Positions 1 to 9,285 of a DNA stretch of 64,000 nucleotides are shown here, piece after piece; positions within the stretch are counted from its first letter, which is position 1, and the number at the start of each line of letters is the position of its first letter. Made by a program: the position numbers and the translations under genes. The stretch spans positions 434,001-498,000 of the forward strand of contig NZ_WPAG02000002.1 in the NCBI RefSeq assembly GCF_013602415.1, given 5' to 3'. A model generated the notes under the pieces. The model was given only the letters and a program-made list of their open reading frames with translations, had not been told where the DNA came from and did not search any database. The DNA comes from Rhodococcus sp. B50 (GTDB lineage Bacteria; Actinomycetota; Actinomycetes; Mycobacteriales; Mycobacteriaceae).

Positions 1-153
1 CCCGGTTTCGACCGGCTGCCCGCCGTGACCGGTGGCGGTCTCGCCGTCGTCGACTTCCCCACGGTGGTCGCGTTCAACACGCCGTCGTCGCTGTCGATCG
101 GCTATGCCCTCGACGTGATCCGTCCGCAGCTCGAGGCGGTCGCCGGCACCTGA
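1..153 (+). CDS. C-terminal end of an unidentified protein
   Basis: An open frame enters from the left edge in frame 1 and ends at TGA 151-153, giving the last 50 residues of a protein. The tail is small-residue rich and ends in an amphipathic stretch (YALDVIRPQLEAVAGT). I do not recognise the family from this fragment. Codon use is typical of the neighbours (G/C in third positions), so it is very likely a real gene. It converges on the GH15 gene with only 7 bp between the two stop codons. Confidence 0.6.
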   Translation, partial: PGFDRLPAVTGGGLAVVDFPTVVAFNTPSSLSIGYALDVIRPQLEAVAGT

Positions 154-160
154 CGCCGGG

Positions 161-2110
161 TCACGGGCCGAGATGCGCCGGCCGGAAGTTACCGGCTCCG
201 ATCTCGCGTTCGGCGCGGATGACATGGACGACGGCGTTGATGAGCGCCAGGTGGGTGAAGGCCTGCGGGTAGTTCCCCAGATGCCGTCCCGTGTCGGTGT
301 CGATCTCCTCGGCGTAGAGCTTCAACGGGCTCGCGAAGTCGAGCAGACGTTGGCACAGTGCGGCGGCCCGCTCCACCTCGCCGATCTCGACCAGCGCCGA
401 CACCAGCCAGAACGAGCAGATGGTGAACGATCCCTCTTTGCCCGCGAGCCCGTCGTCGGTCGTCTCGACCCGATAGCGCAGTACGAGCCCGTCCTCGGTG
501 AGTTCGTCGGCGATCGCCAGCACCGTGGCCCGCACCCGCGGATCGTCCGCGGGAAGGAACCGCAGCAACGGGATCAGCAGTGCGGAGGCGTCGAGTGAGG
601 GATGCCCGTAGCGCTGCGTGAACACCCCGCGTTCGTCGACGCCGTGTTCGAGGATGTCGGCCTTGATCTCGTCGGCGATGGCCGCCCACTTCCGGGCGTA
701 GTCGGGACGGCCCTGGAGCTCGGCGAGTTTCGCGCCGCGGTCGAGTGCCACCCAGCACATCACCTTCGAGGACACGAAGTGCTGCGGTTCGCCCCGAACC
801 TCCCAGATTCCCCGATCGGGCTTGCGCCAGTTGGCCGCCGCTTCTTCCACCTGCCGGCGCAGCGTGTGCAGCAACGTCTGGGGGAAATGCCCGCGGGACT
901 TCACATGCAGATACACCGAGTCGAGCAGCGTGCCCCAGATGTCGTGCTGCTGTTGGTGGTAGGCGTCGTTGCCGATCCGCACCGGGGTGGCGCCGTCGTA
1001 GCCGCTCAGATGCTCGAGGGTCGACTCGGGCAGTTCGCGCTCGCCACCCACCCCGTACATCACCTGGAGTGGATATCGCACCCCGTCCGCGTCGCGCGAG
1101 ACGTCGAGGATGAACGAGAAGAAATCGTCGGCCTCCCGGTCGAACCCGAGCGTGTACAGACCCCACAACGCGAAGGTCGAATCGCGCACCCACGCGTAGC
1201 GATAGTCCCAGTTACGCTCTCCACCAGGGGTTTCCGGTAACGAAGTGGTCGACGCGGCGAGCAGCGCCCCGGTCGGGCTGTAGGTCAGTCCCTTGAGTGT
1301 GAGGGCGCTGCGCTGCAGATAGGTGCGCCAGGGGTGATCCGGGAATCGGCCCGTCGTGATCCATTCCCGCCAGTAGTCCTGGGTGGCGACCATCTTGGCC
1401 ATGGCCTCGTCGAAGGTGTGCGGCATCGGGCAGTCCGACCACGACAGCGCGACGAACGCTGTGTCGCCCTTGTGGAGTCGACGGCGCGCACGGACCTCGC
1501 GGTCCTCGATCCCGAGGCGCAGATCCGTCGTCATGCGCAGCGTCGGGTGCTCGTCCGGTGCGTTCCTGCACACCGCGGTGGCCTCTTCGTAGACCTTGCC
1601 CGTGTAGCTCCATTCGGTCCGGCCGCGGTGGTAGTCGAAGGCGGGTTCGCAGCTGACATACAGATCCACAGTCCCGTTCACGCAGCGCACCGTCCGCAGC
1701 AGCATGTGCTCGGCCTCCCAGTCGGAAGGGGTCCGGCGATGCGTCGTCGAGCGCTCCTCGATGTCGTACCAGGGGGCCATGACCAACGCGTCCCGCACGA
1801 TCATCCATCCCGTGTCGGTCTGCCAGGTCGTCTCCAGGACCAGACCACCCGGCAGGTACCGGCGTGAGGCAGGGACCGTGCGGTCGTGCGGCGACAACCG
1901 GAAATGTCCCGCGCTGCGGTCCAGCAGCGATCCGAACACGCTGGGAGAGTCCGGTCGGGGCACACACATCCACTCCACGGTGCCGTCACGTGCGATCAGG
2001 CAGGTGCTCTCGCAGTCCGAGAGGAATGCGTAGTCGTCGATGGGTGGGAACGGACTCCGTCGGAAGGGTGCCCCCGACAGCGGTGATGAGGAGTGGTGAT
2101 GGTGGTCCAT
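161..2110 (-). CDS. Glycoside hydrolase family 15 protein, trehalase-like
   Basis: This 649-residue protein has the layout of actinobacterial GH15 enzymes: an N-terminal beta-sandwich domain beginning near SPFPPIDDYAFLSDCE, followed by the (alpha/alpha)6 catalytic barrel with the family motif RNWDYRYAWVRD and a late EEID...GNYPQAFTH segment. The M. tuberculosis orthologue (Rv2402, from memory) is a trehalase, so hydrolysis of alpha,alpha-trehalose to glucose in the cytoplasm is the likely role; no signal peptide is seen. The ATG at 2110 is preceded by GGAGGG with almost no spacing, so the exact start is uncertain; longer in-frame extensions lack family similarity. The N-terminus reads MDHHHHSSS, a natural histidine run. 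It is divergent from the small membrane protein at 2177. Confidence 0.88.
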   Translation of the reverse strand: MDHHHHSSSPLSGAPFRRSPFPPIDDYAFLSDCESTCLIARDGTVEWMCVPRPDSPSVFGSLLDRSAGHFRLSPHDRTVPASRRYLPGGLVLETTWQTDTGWMIVRDALVMAPWYDIEERSTTHRRTPSDWEAEHMLLRTVRCVNGTVDLYVSCEPAFDYHRGRTEWSYTGKVYEEATAVCRNAPDEHPTLRMTTDLRLGIEDREVRARRRLHKGDTAFVALSWSDCPMPHTFDEAMAKMVATQDYWREWITTGRFPDHPWRTYLQRSALTLKGLTYSPTGALLAASTTSLPETPGGERNWDYRYAWVRDSTFALWGLYTLGFDREADDFFSFILDVSRDADGVRYPLQVMYGVGGERELPESTLEHLSGYDGATPVRIGNDAYHQQQHDIWGTLLDSVYLHVKSRGHFPQTLLHTLRRQVEEAAANWRKPDRGIWEVRGEPQHFVSSKVMCWVALDRGAKLAELQGRPDYARKWAAIADEIKADILEHGVDERGVFTQRYGHPSLDASALLIPLLRFLPADDPRVRATVLAIADELTEDGLVLRYRVETTDDGLAGKEGSFTICSFWLVSALVEIGEVERAAALCQRLLDFASPLKLYAEEIDTDTGRHLGNYPQAFTHLALINAVVHVIRAEREIGAGNFRPAHLGP

Positions 2111-2163
2111 CCCTCCATGATCACCGCGGGCCGGGCGGATCGCAGGGTGGTTGTCGAACCTAC

Positions 2164-2169
2164 TAGGGT
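2164..2169 (+). promoter_or_regulatory. -10 box of a leaderless promoter
   Basis: TAGGGT matches TANNNT and lies exactly 7 nt before the ATG at 2177, so transcription should start at or next to the start codon. No Shine-Dalgarno sequence precedes that ATG, which fits leaderless translation. Confidence 0.6.
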
Positions 2170-2176
2170 GTAGCCA

Positions 2177-2383
2177 ATGGATCGGGTGGCATCGTGGTGG
2201 GACGGCTTCGAGCTCTGGCTCGCGGGCCTGTCCTTCGTCCCCCAGGTGGCTCTGGTATCGGCAGTGCTGGTGCCGGCCTGCTTCGGGGTCGCATGGTTGC
2301 TCGATCGGGCGATGGCCGGCGTCTTTCGGATGCTCGGCCGTGGAGAGACGGACTCGCCCGCCACAACGACGGAGGATTGCTGA
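2177..2383 (+). CDS. Small membrane protein, Rv2401A-like
   Basis: A 68-residue protein beginning MDRVASWWDGFELW, with one clear transmembrane helix (about residues 20-42, PQVALVSAVLVPACFGVAWLL) followed by a basic, then acidic tail. A small conserved membrane protein is found at this place upstream of the sulfate transporter in mycobacteria (from memory), which argues that it is real. Its function is unknown. The start is supported by a -10 box 7 nt upstream (leaderless). It is followed after 1 nt by a 25-residue membrane microprotein. Confidence 0.75.
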   Translation: MDRVASWWDGFELWLAGLSFVPQVALVSAVLVPACFGVAWLLDRAMAGVFRMLGRGETDSPATTTEDC

Positions 2384-2384
2384 C

Positions 2385-2462
2385 ATGCCGCGTTCGCGCG
2401 TGACCCTGGCGCTGATCGCGCTGCTGATCATCGTCGTCGTCGCATGGCTCCTCTCCATGTGA
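2385..2462 (+). CDS. 25-residue membrane microprotein
   Basis: ATG 2385 follows the TGA of the upstream gene by 1 nt and has GGAGGA 8 nt before it. The peptide is essentially one transmembrane helix (LALIALLIIVVVAWLL) after a short basic start MPRSR. The spacing and ribosome binding site favour translation coupled to the upstream small membrane gene; the two could form a membrane pair. No known family can be assigned. Confidence 0.6.
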   Translation: MPRSRVTLALIALLIIVVVAWLLSM

Positions 2463-2543
2463 GTGCCCCTGCTCGCGGATCCGGTTCCGGTGCTCGATCC
2501 GCGATGTCCGAATCGTCGATTTCGGTCGACCTTCGACCTCTGC

Positions 2544-2549
2544 TAGTCT
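2544..2549 (+). promoter_or_regulatory. -10 box for the sulfate transporter leader transcript
   Basis: TAGTCT (TANNNT) ends 7 nt before GTG 2557. This predicts a leaderless transcript starting at the leader peptide GTG and reading on into subI-cysTWA. No strong -35 is visible. Confidence 0.55.
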
Positions 2550-2556
2550 CTCCCGC

Positions 2557-2649
2557 GTGTCCGCGACCACAGTGCCCTGCATCCGCCATGAACTGGCGTT
2601 GATCGCTGTGGGTATGCCTTCGGTTGCCGACATCGACTGTTGTCGCTGA
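2557..2649 (+). CDS. Leaderless Cys-Cys leader peptide (putative cysteine attenuator)
   Basis: GTG 2557 opens a 30-codon frame that ends with ...VADIDCCR and TGA 2647-2649; a third Cys codon is at residue 8. The -10 box TAGTCT places the transcription start on the GTG. Short leaderless ORFs ending in cysteine codons are known cysteine-responsive attenuators in mycobacteria: when cysteine is scarce the ribosome stalls at the Cys codons and downstream expression rises. Here the downstream operon is sulfate uptake, which fits. The 156 nt to subI contain short GC hairpins (for example CCGG-TTCCTG-CCGG) that could be the switch. An internal GTG at 2572 is an alternative start. Confidence 0.7.
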   Translation: MSATTVPCIRHELALIAVGMPSVADIDCCR

Positions 2650-2805
2650 CTCTTTTCTTCTCTGCGGTCCCCGTCTCCGGATCTCCCCGGTTCCTGCCGG
2701 CTTCCGCATCCTCGCGAATTTCGACCGGTCCGATCCCGGCAACCCCCTCTCGTCCGGGTCGGGTCGCATTCATCACCCTCGAAACAGCCCCTCAGGAGGC
2801 TCGTC

Positions 2806-3837
2806 ATGAAACGTTCCAGGCTCGTCGTCGCAATGCTCGCGGCGGTCACCGCGCTCACCCTGACCGCCACCGCCTGCTCCGGAGGTTCGAGCGACACGGT
2901 CGGAGCGCAGAGCGGCGCCGACGGATCCGGCGGCACGGTCAACCTCTACGCCTACGCGGTGCCGAAGGTCGGCTTCGACTCGCTGATTCCTGCCTTCCAG
3001 GAGACCGAGGAAGGGGAGGGCGTCGTCTTCCAGCAGTCCTACGGCGCCTCCGGGGATCAGTCCCGCAAGGTGCGCGACGGTGCCGAGGCGGGCTTCGTGA
3101 ACTTCTCCGTCGAGCCGGACATCACCCGGCTGGTCGACGCAGGACTGGTCGACGAGGGATGGAAGGACAATGCCTACAACGGAATTCCGTTCGGATCGGT
3201 CGTCACCATCGTGGTCCGTGAGGGCAACCCCAAGAACATCCGGGACTGGGACGACCTGCTGCGCCCGGACGTCGAGGTCGTCACCCCCAACCCGTTCAGC
3301 TCGGGTTCGGCGAAGTGGAATCTGCTCGCCCCGTACGCCGCGAAGAGCAACGGTGGCGCCGACCCGCAGGCCGGCATCGACTACGTCACCGCGTTGGTCA
3401 CCGATCACGTGAAGGTGCAGCCGAAGTCCGGACGCGAGGCCACCGAGACCTTCCTTCAGGGCACCGGCGACGTGCTGCTGAGCTACGAGAACGAGGCATT
3501 GTTCATCGAGCGCAACGGCGACCCCGTCGAGCACGTCACCCCGCCCGTCACTTTCAAGATCGAGAACCCGGCAGCGGTGCTGAAGAATGCGAAGGACGCC
3601 GAGGTCGCGCAGGCTTTCAACGACTTCCTGTACACCACCGAGGCACAGCGATTGTGGGCCGAAGCAGGCTTCCGGCCCGTCGACCCGGCCGTCGCCGAAG
3701 AGTTCGCCGACGAGTTCCCGCAGCCGGAGAAGCTGTGGACCGTCGCCGATCTCGGCGGCTGGGAGACCGTCGACGAGGAGCTGTTCGCGGACGGCACCGG
3801 TACCATCGCCGTGATCTACGACAACGCCACGAAGTAG
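2806..3837 (+). CDS. subI: Sulfate-binding lipoprotein
   Basis: A 343-residue periplasmic-type binding protein with a lipoprotein signal (basic start, hydrophobic stretch, lipobox ending TATAC with the modified Cys near residue 25). The mature part resembles sulfate/thiosulfate binding proteins (VNLYAYAVPKVGF near the start; SSGSAKWNLLAPYAA and YENEALFIERNG later). It should capture sulfate outside the membrane and deliver it to CysTW. The start has AGGAGG upstream. It is the first gene of the subI-cysT-cysW-cysA operon, with a 9-nt gap to cysT, and sits behind the cysteine-coding leader peptide. Confidence 0.93.
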   Translation: MKRSRLVVAMLAAVTALTLTATACSGGSSDTVGAQSGADGSGGTVNLYAYAVPKVGFDSLIPAFQETEEGEGVVFQQSYGASGDQSRKVRDGAEAGFVNFSVEPDITRLVDAGLVDEGWKDNAYNGIPFGSVVTIVVREGNPKNIRDWDDLLRPDVEVVTPNPFSSGSAKWNLLAPYAAKSNGGADPQAGIDYVTALVTDHVKVQPKSGREATETFLQGTGDVLLSYENEALFIERNGDPVEHVTPPVTFKIENPAAVLKNAKDAEVAQAFNDFLYTTEAQRLWAEAGFRPVDPAVAEEFADEFPQPEKLWTVADLGGWETVDEELFADGTGTIAVIYDNATK

Positions 3838-3846
3838 GGCACGAGC

Positions 3847-4749
3847 GTGACCCTCTCGGAACACACTGCCGGGACGGGAGATTCGTCTCCCGCCCCGGCG
3901 GGTTCGCGTCGCGGGCCGTCCGCCGCGGCCCCCACCCGATCGCGTCGCCGGATGTTCACCGGTGCCGTGGGACCACTCGGCATCGGTATCGCCACCCTGT
4001 GGTTGAGTCTGATCGTCCTGCTACCCCTCGCGGCCCTGGCCTTCCACTCCGTCTCGGACGGTCTCGGGACCTTCGTCGACGCCATCACCGCACCGGCCGC
4101 GCTGGCGACCCTGCGGATCACCGTCGTCGTCTCGCTCGTCGTCGCGGCCGTCAATGCGGTGATGGGCACGGTGATCGCCTGGGTTCTCGTCCGTGACGAG
4201 TTCCCGGGGAAGAAGTTCGTCAACGCCCTGATCGACCTTCCCTTCGCCCTGCCCACGATCGTTGCGAGCATCGTGCTGCTCTCGCTGTACGGACCGCAGA
4301 GCCCGATCGGCGTGCAACTCAACGCGACCGAGCCGGGACTGGTGGTCGCACTCGCGTTCGTCACGCTGCCCTTCGTGGTGCGCTCCGTGCAGCCGGTGCT
4401 CATCGAGGCCGACCGCGAGGTCGAGGAGGCCGCCGCCTCACTCGGGGCCGGCAACTTCACGATCTTCCGCACGGTCGTCCTGCCGGTGCTCGCGCCGGCA
4501 ATCCTCGGCGGCACCGGGCTCGCCTTCGCCCGCGCCATCGGTGAGTACGGCTCGATCGTGCTCATCGGCGGCAACATCCCCAACAAGACGCAGGTCGCGT
4601 CGCAGTACATCCAGCAGCAGATCGAGATCGACCGGCCGGTCAACGCCGCCGCGGTCTCCGTCGCGCTGTTGGCGATCGCGTTCGTCGTGCTGTTCGTCCT
4701 ACGCCTGGTCGCGAACCGGGGGTTGCGCCGAGAGGAGGACGACCGGTGA
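3847..4749 (+). CDS. cysT: Sulfate ABC transporter permease CysT
   Basis: A 300-residue integral membrane permease with about six transmembrane segments and the EAA-type cytoplasmic loop ([20 protein letters not shown]), which docks on the ATPase CysA. The N-terminus has a hydrophilic extension of about 40 residues. GTG start; its TGA overlaps the GTG of cysW (GTGA), implying translational coupling and equal dosage of the two permease halves. Substrate: sulfate or thiosulfate, by family and by the operon partner SubI. Confidence 0.92.
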   Translation: MTLSEHTAGTGDSSPAPAGSRRGPSAAAPTRSRRRMFTGAVGPLGIGIATLWLSLIVLLPLAALAFHSVSDGLGTFVDAITAPAALATLRITVVVSLVVAAVNAVMGTVIAWVLVRDEFPGKKFVNALIDLPFALPTIVASIVLLSLYGPQSPIGVQLNATEPGLVVALAFVTLPFVVRSVQPVLIEADREVEEAAASLGAGNFTIFRTVVLPVLAPAILGGTGLAFARAIGEYGSIVLIGGNIPNKTQVASQYIQQQIEIDRPVNAAAVSVALLAIAFVVLFVLRLVANRGLRREEDDR

Positions 4750-5548
4750 AACCGTCCCTCGCATCCCGACTGTCGCTGCGTTTCGTCGCACTCGCGTACC
4801 TGTTCGTTCTGCTGCTCGTCCCGATCGGGGTGATCCTCTACCGCACCTTCGAGAACGGCATCGTGGCGTTCGCCGAGTCGATCAGTACCCCCGCGGCGAT
4901 CTCGGCCCTGAACCTGTCGTTGCTGATCGTCACGATCGTCGTGCCAGTGAACGTCGTGTTCGGCATCGTCGTAGCGCTGGCGCTCGTCCGCGGCAGATTC
5001 CCCGGGAGGGGACTGTTGCAGGCCGTCGTCGACCTGCCCTTCGCCGTCTCGCCGATCGTCGTGGGTGTCGCGCTGATCATGCTGTGGGGAGCCGGCGGCT
5101 GGTTCGGGGCCGTCGAGGACCTCGGATTCAAGGTCATCTTCGGGCTGCCGGGCATGGTCCTCGCGACGATCTTCGTGACCCTGCCGTTCGTCGTGCGCGA
5201 GGTCGAACCGGTGCTGCGCGAGATCGGGGAGGAGCAGGAGCAGGCCGCCGCCACCCTCGGCGCGAACACCTGGCAGACCTTCTGGCGCATCACGCTGCCG
5301 GCGATCCGCTGGGGCCTGACCTACGGCATCGTGCTCACCGTCGCGCGAGCGCTGGGCGAGTTCGGTGCGGTCATCATGGTCTCGTCCGGCTTCCCCGGCG
5401 TCTCCCAGACGCTGACGCTACTCGTCCACGCCCGGTACATCGACGACCACAACACCTTCGGCGCCTACAGCGCCGCGACCCTGCTCATGGCCATCGCGGT
5501 GATCGTGCTGCTGCTGATGACCCTGCTCGACCGGAAGAGGAGCACCGA

Positions 5549-5552
<4 letters not shown>
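4746..5552 (+). CDS. cysW: Sulfate ABC transporter permease CysW
   Basis: A 268-residue second permease subunit, partner of CysT. It has the same fold with an EAA loop ([21 protein letters not shown]) and the family segment [16 protein letters not shown] near the C-terminus. It starts at a GTG within the cysT stop (GTGA) and its own TGA overlaps the ATG of cysA (ATGA), so all transporter subunits are translationally linked. Confidence 0.92.
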
Positions 5553-6547
<995 letters not shown>

Positions 6548-6566
6548 ACGAGGTAGGTGAACGAGG

Positions 6567-7445
6567 TCAGTGGGCTTCGGCATCCGCTTCCGCACGGCGG
6601 CGGGCCCTGCAGATCATGACCGGACAGCAGCTGTGGTGGATCAGCCCCTGACTGCTCGAGCCCACGATCGAGGCGGCCAGGGGGCTTCGGCCGTGGCTTC
6701 CCACCACGATCAACTGGGCGGTCTTCGACTCCTCGAGCAGCACGATGTCGGGCTTGCCTCGCTCCACCCGGTAGGAGACGTCCACGTCGGGATACTGCTC
6801 GGTGTATCCGGCCGTGTTCGCGACCATCTCGTTCTTCCGGTAGTCGACGTAGGCCGACCAGTCCCTGAATCGTGAGCCTTCGCCGTAGGTCAGTGTCGAC
6901 TGATCCGTCCAGGTGTGGAGCACGACGAGCGGCGCCTCGAGTGCCGCAGACGTTGCGAAGGCCTGCTCGACGGCGACCGCGCTGAGTTCGGTGCCGTCCA
7001 CTCCGACGACGACCGGGCGTCCGTCGGGCGGTCGGAATCCGTCCCGGCTGCGCCACGTGACGACCGGGCATTCGGCGTGGTTGGCGACCGACACGACATC
7101 GGATCGCCGGACCATCGACTGCCACTCGGTGGTGGTGGTGTGGCCGAGGACGACCATCCGTGCGGATCGCGACAGGTCGGTGAGCACCTTGTCCGGCTTG
7201 CCCGACGGCGTGGACCGGCGGACCTCGATCCGGTCGACCGCGGCGCGCGCTGCCGCTTCCGCGGCGGTGAGGACCGCCTCCGACGGTTCGGTCTCGTCGT
7301 CGGAGGCGTGCGGATGCACGTGGACGAGTTCGACCGGTTCGCCGAGACGCCGGGCGACGCAGGCGGCCCAGCGAGCGGCATCGACCGCGCTGTCCGATCC
7401 GTCGATCCCGACGACGATGCCGTGAGCGGCGTTGGCTGTGCCCAT
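6567..7445 (-). CDS. Tandem-domain universal stress protein
   Basis: A 292-residue protein made of two UspA domains. The first begins IVVGIDGSDSAVDAARWA; the second begins VVVGVDGTELSAVAVEQA and ends with the ATP-binding pattern GSHGRSPLAASIVGSSSQ (G-x2-G-x9-G-S). The equivalent loop of the first domain is degenerate. Cytoplasmic, nucleotide-binding, typically induced by hypoxia or stationary phase; I see no DosR-type box upstream. The ATG at 7445 is chosen over GTG 7463 because GAGGAGG lies 5 nt before it. Not obviously co-transcribed with PPK2 (97-bp gap). Confidence 0.9.
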   Translation of the reverse strand: MGTANAAHGIVVGIDGSDSAVDAARWAACVARRLGEPVELVHVHPHASDDETEPSEAVLTAAEAAARAAVDRIEVRRSTPSGKPDKVLTDLSRSARMVVLGHTTTTEWQSMVRRSDVVSVANHAECPVVTWRSRDGFRPPDGRPVVVGVDGTELSAVAVEQAFATSAALEAPLVVLHTWTDQSTLTYGEGSRFRDWSAYVDYRKNEMVANTAGYTEQYPDVDVSYRVERGKPDIVLLEESKTAQLIVVGSHGRSPLAASIVGSSSQGLIHHSCCPVMICRARRRAEADAEAH

Positions 7446-7542
7446 GGTGCCTCCTCGCGTCACCGTCCAGTGTGGTACGGATCACAGTGTGTGCGCCAGC
7501 CCTGCAGGTTCCGGCACGTGCGGATCACCGCGTGCGGAGGCC

Positions 7543-8433
7543 CTAGTCGCCGACGGCATCCTTGCCGCGCTGGACGATCTTCGAGTCGGCCGGGAAGACG
7601 ATCTGCCGGTCCTTGTCGTCGTACTCGAATTGGTTGAGGAAGAACCGCATCGCGTTGATGCGGGCACGCTTCTTGTCGTTCGACTTGATCGTCGTCCACG
7701 GGGCGTGGTCGGTGTCGGTGCGACGGAACATCTCTTCCTTCGCCTCGGTATACAGATCCCACTTGTCGAGCGACTCGAGGTCCATCTCCGACAGCTTCCA
7801 ACGGCGGACGGGGTCGAGCTGGCGAATCGCGAACCGTGTGCGCTGTTCGTTCCGCGTGACCGAGAACCAGAACTTGGTCAACGAGATCCCGGCGTCGACG
7901 ATGAGCTGCTCGAACATCGGGATCTGCGTGATGAAGCGTTCGTACTCCTCGTCGCTGCAGAAGCCCATGACTCGCTCGACGCCGGCGCGGTTGTACCAGG
8001 ATCGGTCGAACATCACGAGCTCACCGGCAGTGGGGAAGTGCTGGATGTAGCGCTGCATGTACCACTGGCCCGCCTCACGGTCGGACGGTTTGTTGAGCGC
8101 GACGGTCCGGGCGTGCCGGGTATTGATGTACTCCTGGAACCGCTTGATCGTGCCGCCCTTACCGGCCGCGTCACGGCCCTCGAACACGATGATGTGCTTG
8201 CATCCGTTGTCCTTGGACCACGACTGGAACTTCAGCAGTTCGATCTGCAGAAGATACTTCTCGACCTCGTAGGTGGCCCGGTCCATCCGGGTGTCGTACG
8301 GATAGTTCTCCCGCCAGGTGTCGACGGCCCGGCCCTCGATGTCGATCAGATCGGGGTCCTCACCGTGATCGTCGCGTACCGAGAAGCCCTCCGTACGGAG
8401 CCGATCGATGTAGCGACGCAGTTCGTTCTGCAC
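7543..8433 (-). CDS. ppk2: Polyphosphate kinase 2
   Basis: A 296-residue one-domain PPK2, which uses polyphosphate to phosphorylate nucleoside diphosphates (or the reverse). Visible motifs: Walker A GRDAAGKGGT, the HFPTAGELVMFDRSWYNR segment with the catalytic aspartate and arginines, and RTDTDHAPWTTIKSNDKKRA near the end. The GTG at 8433 is preceded by GGGAGGG; an upstream in-frame ATG at 8478 would add 15 residues but has no such site. The length agrees with mycobacterial PPK2 (about 295 residues, from memory). Confidence 0.93.
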   Translation of the reverse strand: MQNELRRYIDRLRTEGFSVRDDHGEDPDLIDIEGRAVDTWRENYPYDTRMDRATYEVEKYLLQIELLKFQSWSKDNGCKHIIVFEGRDAAGKGGTIKRFQEYINTRHARTVALNKPSDREAGQWYMQRYIQHFPTAGELVMFDRSWYNRAGVERVMGFCSDEEYERFITQIPMFEQLIVDAGISLTKFWFSVTRNEQRTRFAIRQLDPVRRWKLSEMDLESLDKWDLYTEAKEEMFRRTDTDHAPWTTIKSNDKKRARINAMRFFLNQFEYDDKDRQIVFPADSKIVQRGKDAVGD

Positions 8434-8538
8434 GCGGTGCCCTCCCGGATCCCGATGTCGAGTGACGCTCTGATTCACGTTTCTAGCGGAGGAACGTGAA
8501 CGGCGCGTGGATTCCGTCCGGGAACGGTGTGATGCGCG

Positions 8539-9285
8539 TCAGGCCACGCGCGGCAGGTGCGCCCGGCGCACGGTGTCGGAATAGCGCGCGGCGATTACGC
8601 CGGCGACGGCGCTGTGATCCGTGAGGGTGGTTGCGATCCGTACGTTCGGTACCGACTCGGCGACGGAACACGCACGATCCCACAGCAATCCCGGAGCGAG
8701 GATCCACGGTGCCAGCACGAGGGTGCGTGCACCGCTCCGGGACAGAGAGCCGAGTGCCGAGCCCACCGACGGCTCGGCGGAGGTGGCGAAGCATGCCGAA
8801 GCCCTCGTCCACGCCGTTCCGGCCAGGATCCGCGGCACGACCGGTTCCGTCGCGCGGTTCGCATCGGGGCGTCGCGACCCCACCGCGCACACCGCGACGC
8901 CCACGGACGGATCGTCCACCGACACACCCGTCGCCGTGATCAGGTCGCGAGCCGCGTCGACGAGGAGACCGTCGTCGCCGAGAATGGGTGAGCACAGCAC
9001 CTCGAGCCGCGGATGGCGCTGCCGGGCTTCGCGCAACAGCGCCGGCAGATCGACCCGCGCGTGGAAGGCGCTGCCGAGAAGCAGAGGCACCACCGCGACC
9101 TGCCGATGGCCGTCCGCGGCGAGTGCGTCGAGGACCTGTCCGACGGATGGGGTGTTCAGGTCCAGGAAGGCGAGCCGCACGTCCAGGCCGGGGTTCTCGG
9201 CCCGGACGGTATCGAGCGCGGCAGCCACGGCCCGCGACGATCGCGGGTCGCGACTGCCGTGCGCGACGGCGACGAGCGGCATCAT
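8539..9285 (-). CDS. Sirohydrochlorin chelatase-like protein (CbiX/Che family)
   Basis: A 248-residue protein starting MMPLVAVAHGSRDPRS; the histidine of AHGSRD is the metal-binding residue of class II chelatases, and VVPLLLGSAFHARVDLP carries a second histidine. Expected role: iron insertion into sirohydrochlorin to make siroheme, the cofactor of NirA encoded in the same operon. Its ATG overlaps the cysN stop (ATGA). It is the last gene of nirA-cysH-cysD-cysN-che, matching the mycobacterial Che1 position (from memory). Confidence 0.9.
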   Translation of the reverse strand: MMPLVAVAHGSRDPRSSRAVAAALDTVRAENPGLDVRLAFLDLNTPSVGQVLDALAADGHRQVAVVPLLLGSAFHARVDLPALLREARQRHPRLEVLCSPILGDDGLLVDAARDLITATGVSVDDPSVGVAVCAVGSRRPDANRATEPVVPRILAGTAWTRASACFATSAEPSVGSALGSLSRSGARTLVLAPWILAPGLLWDRACSVAESVPNVRIATTLTDHSAVAGVIAARYSDTVRRAHLPRVA

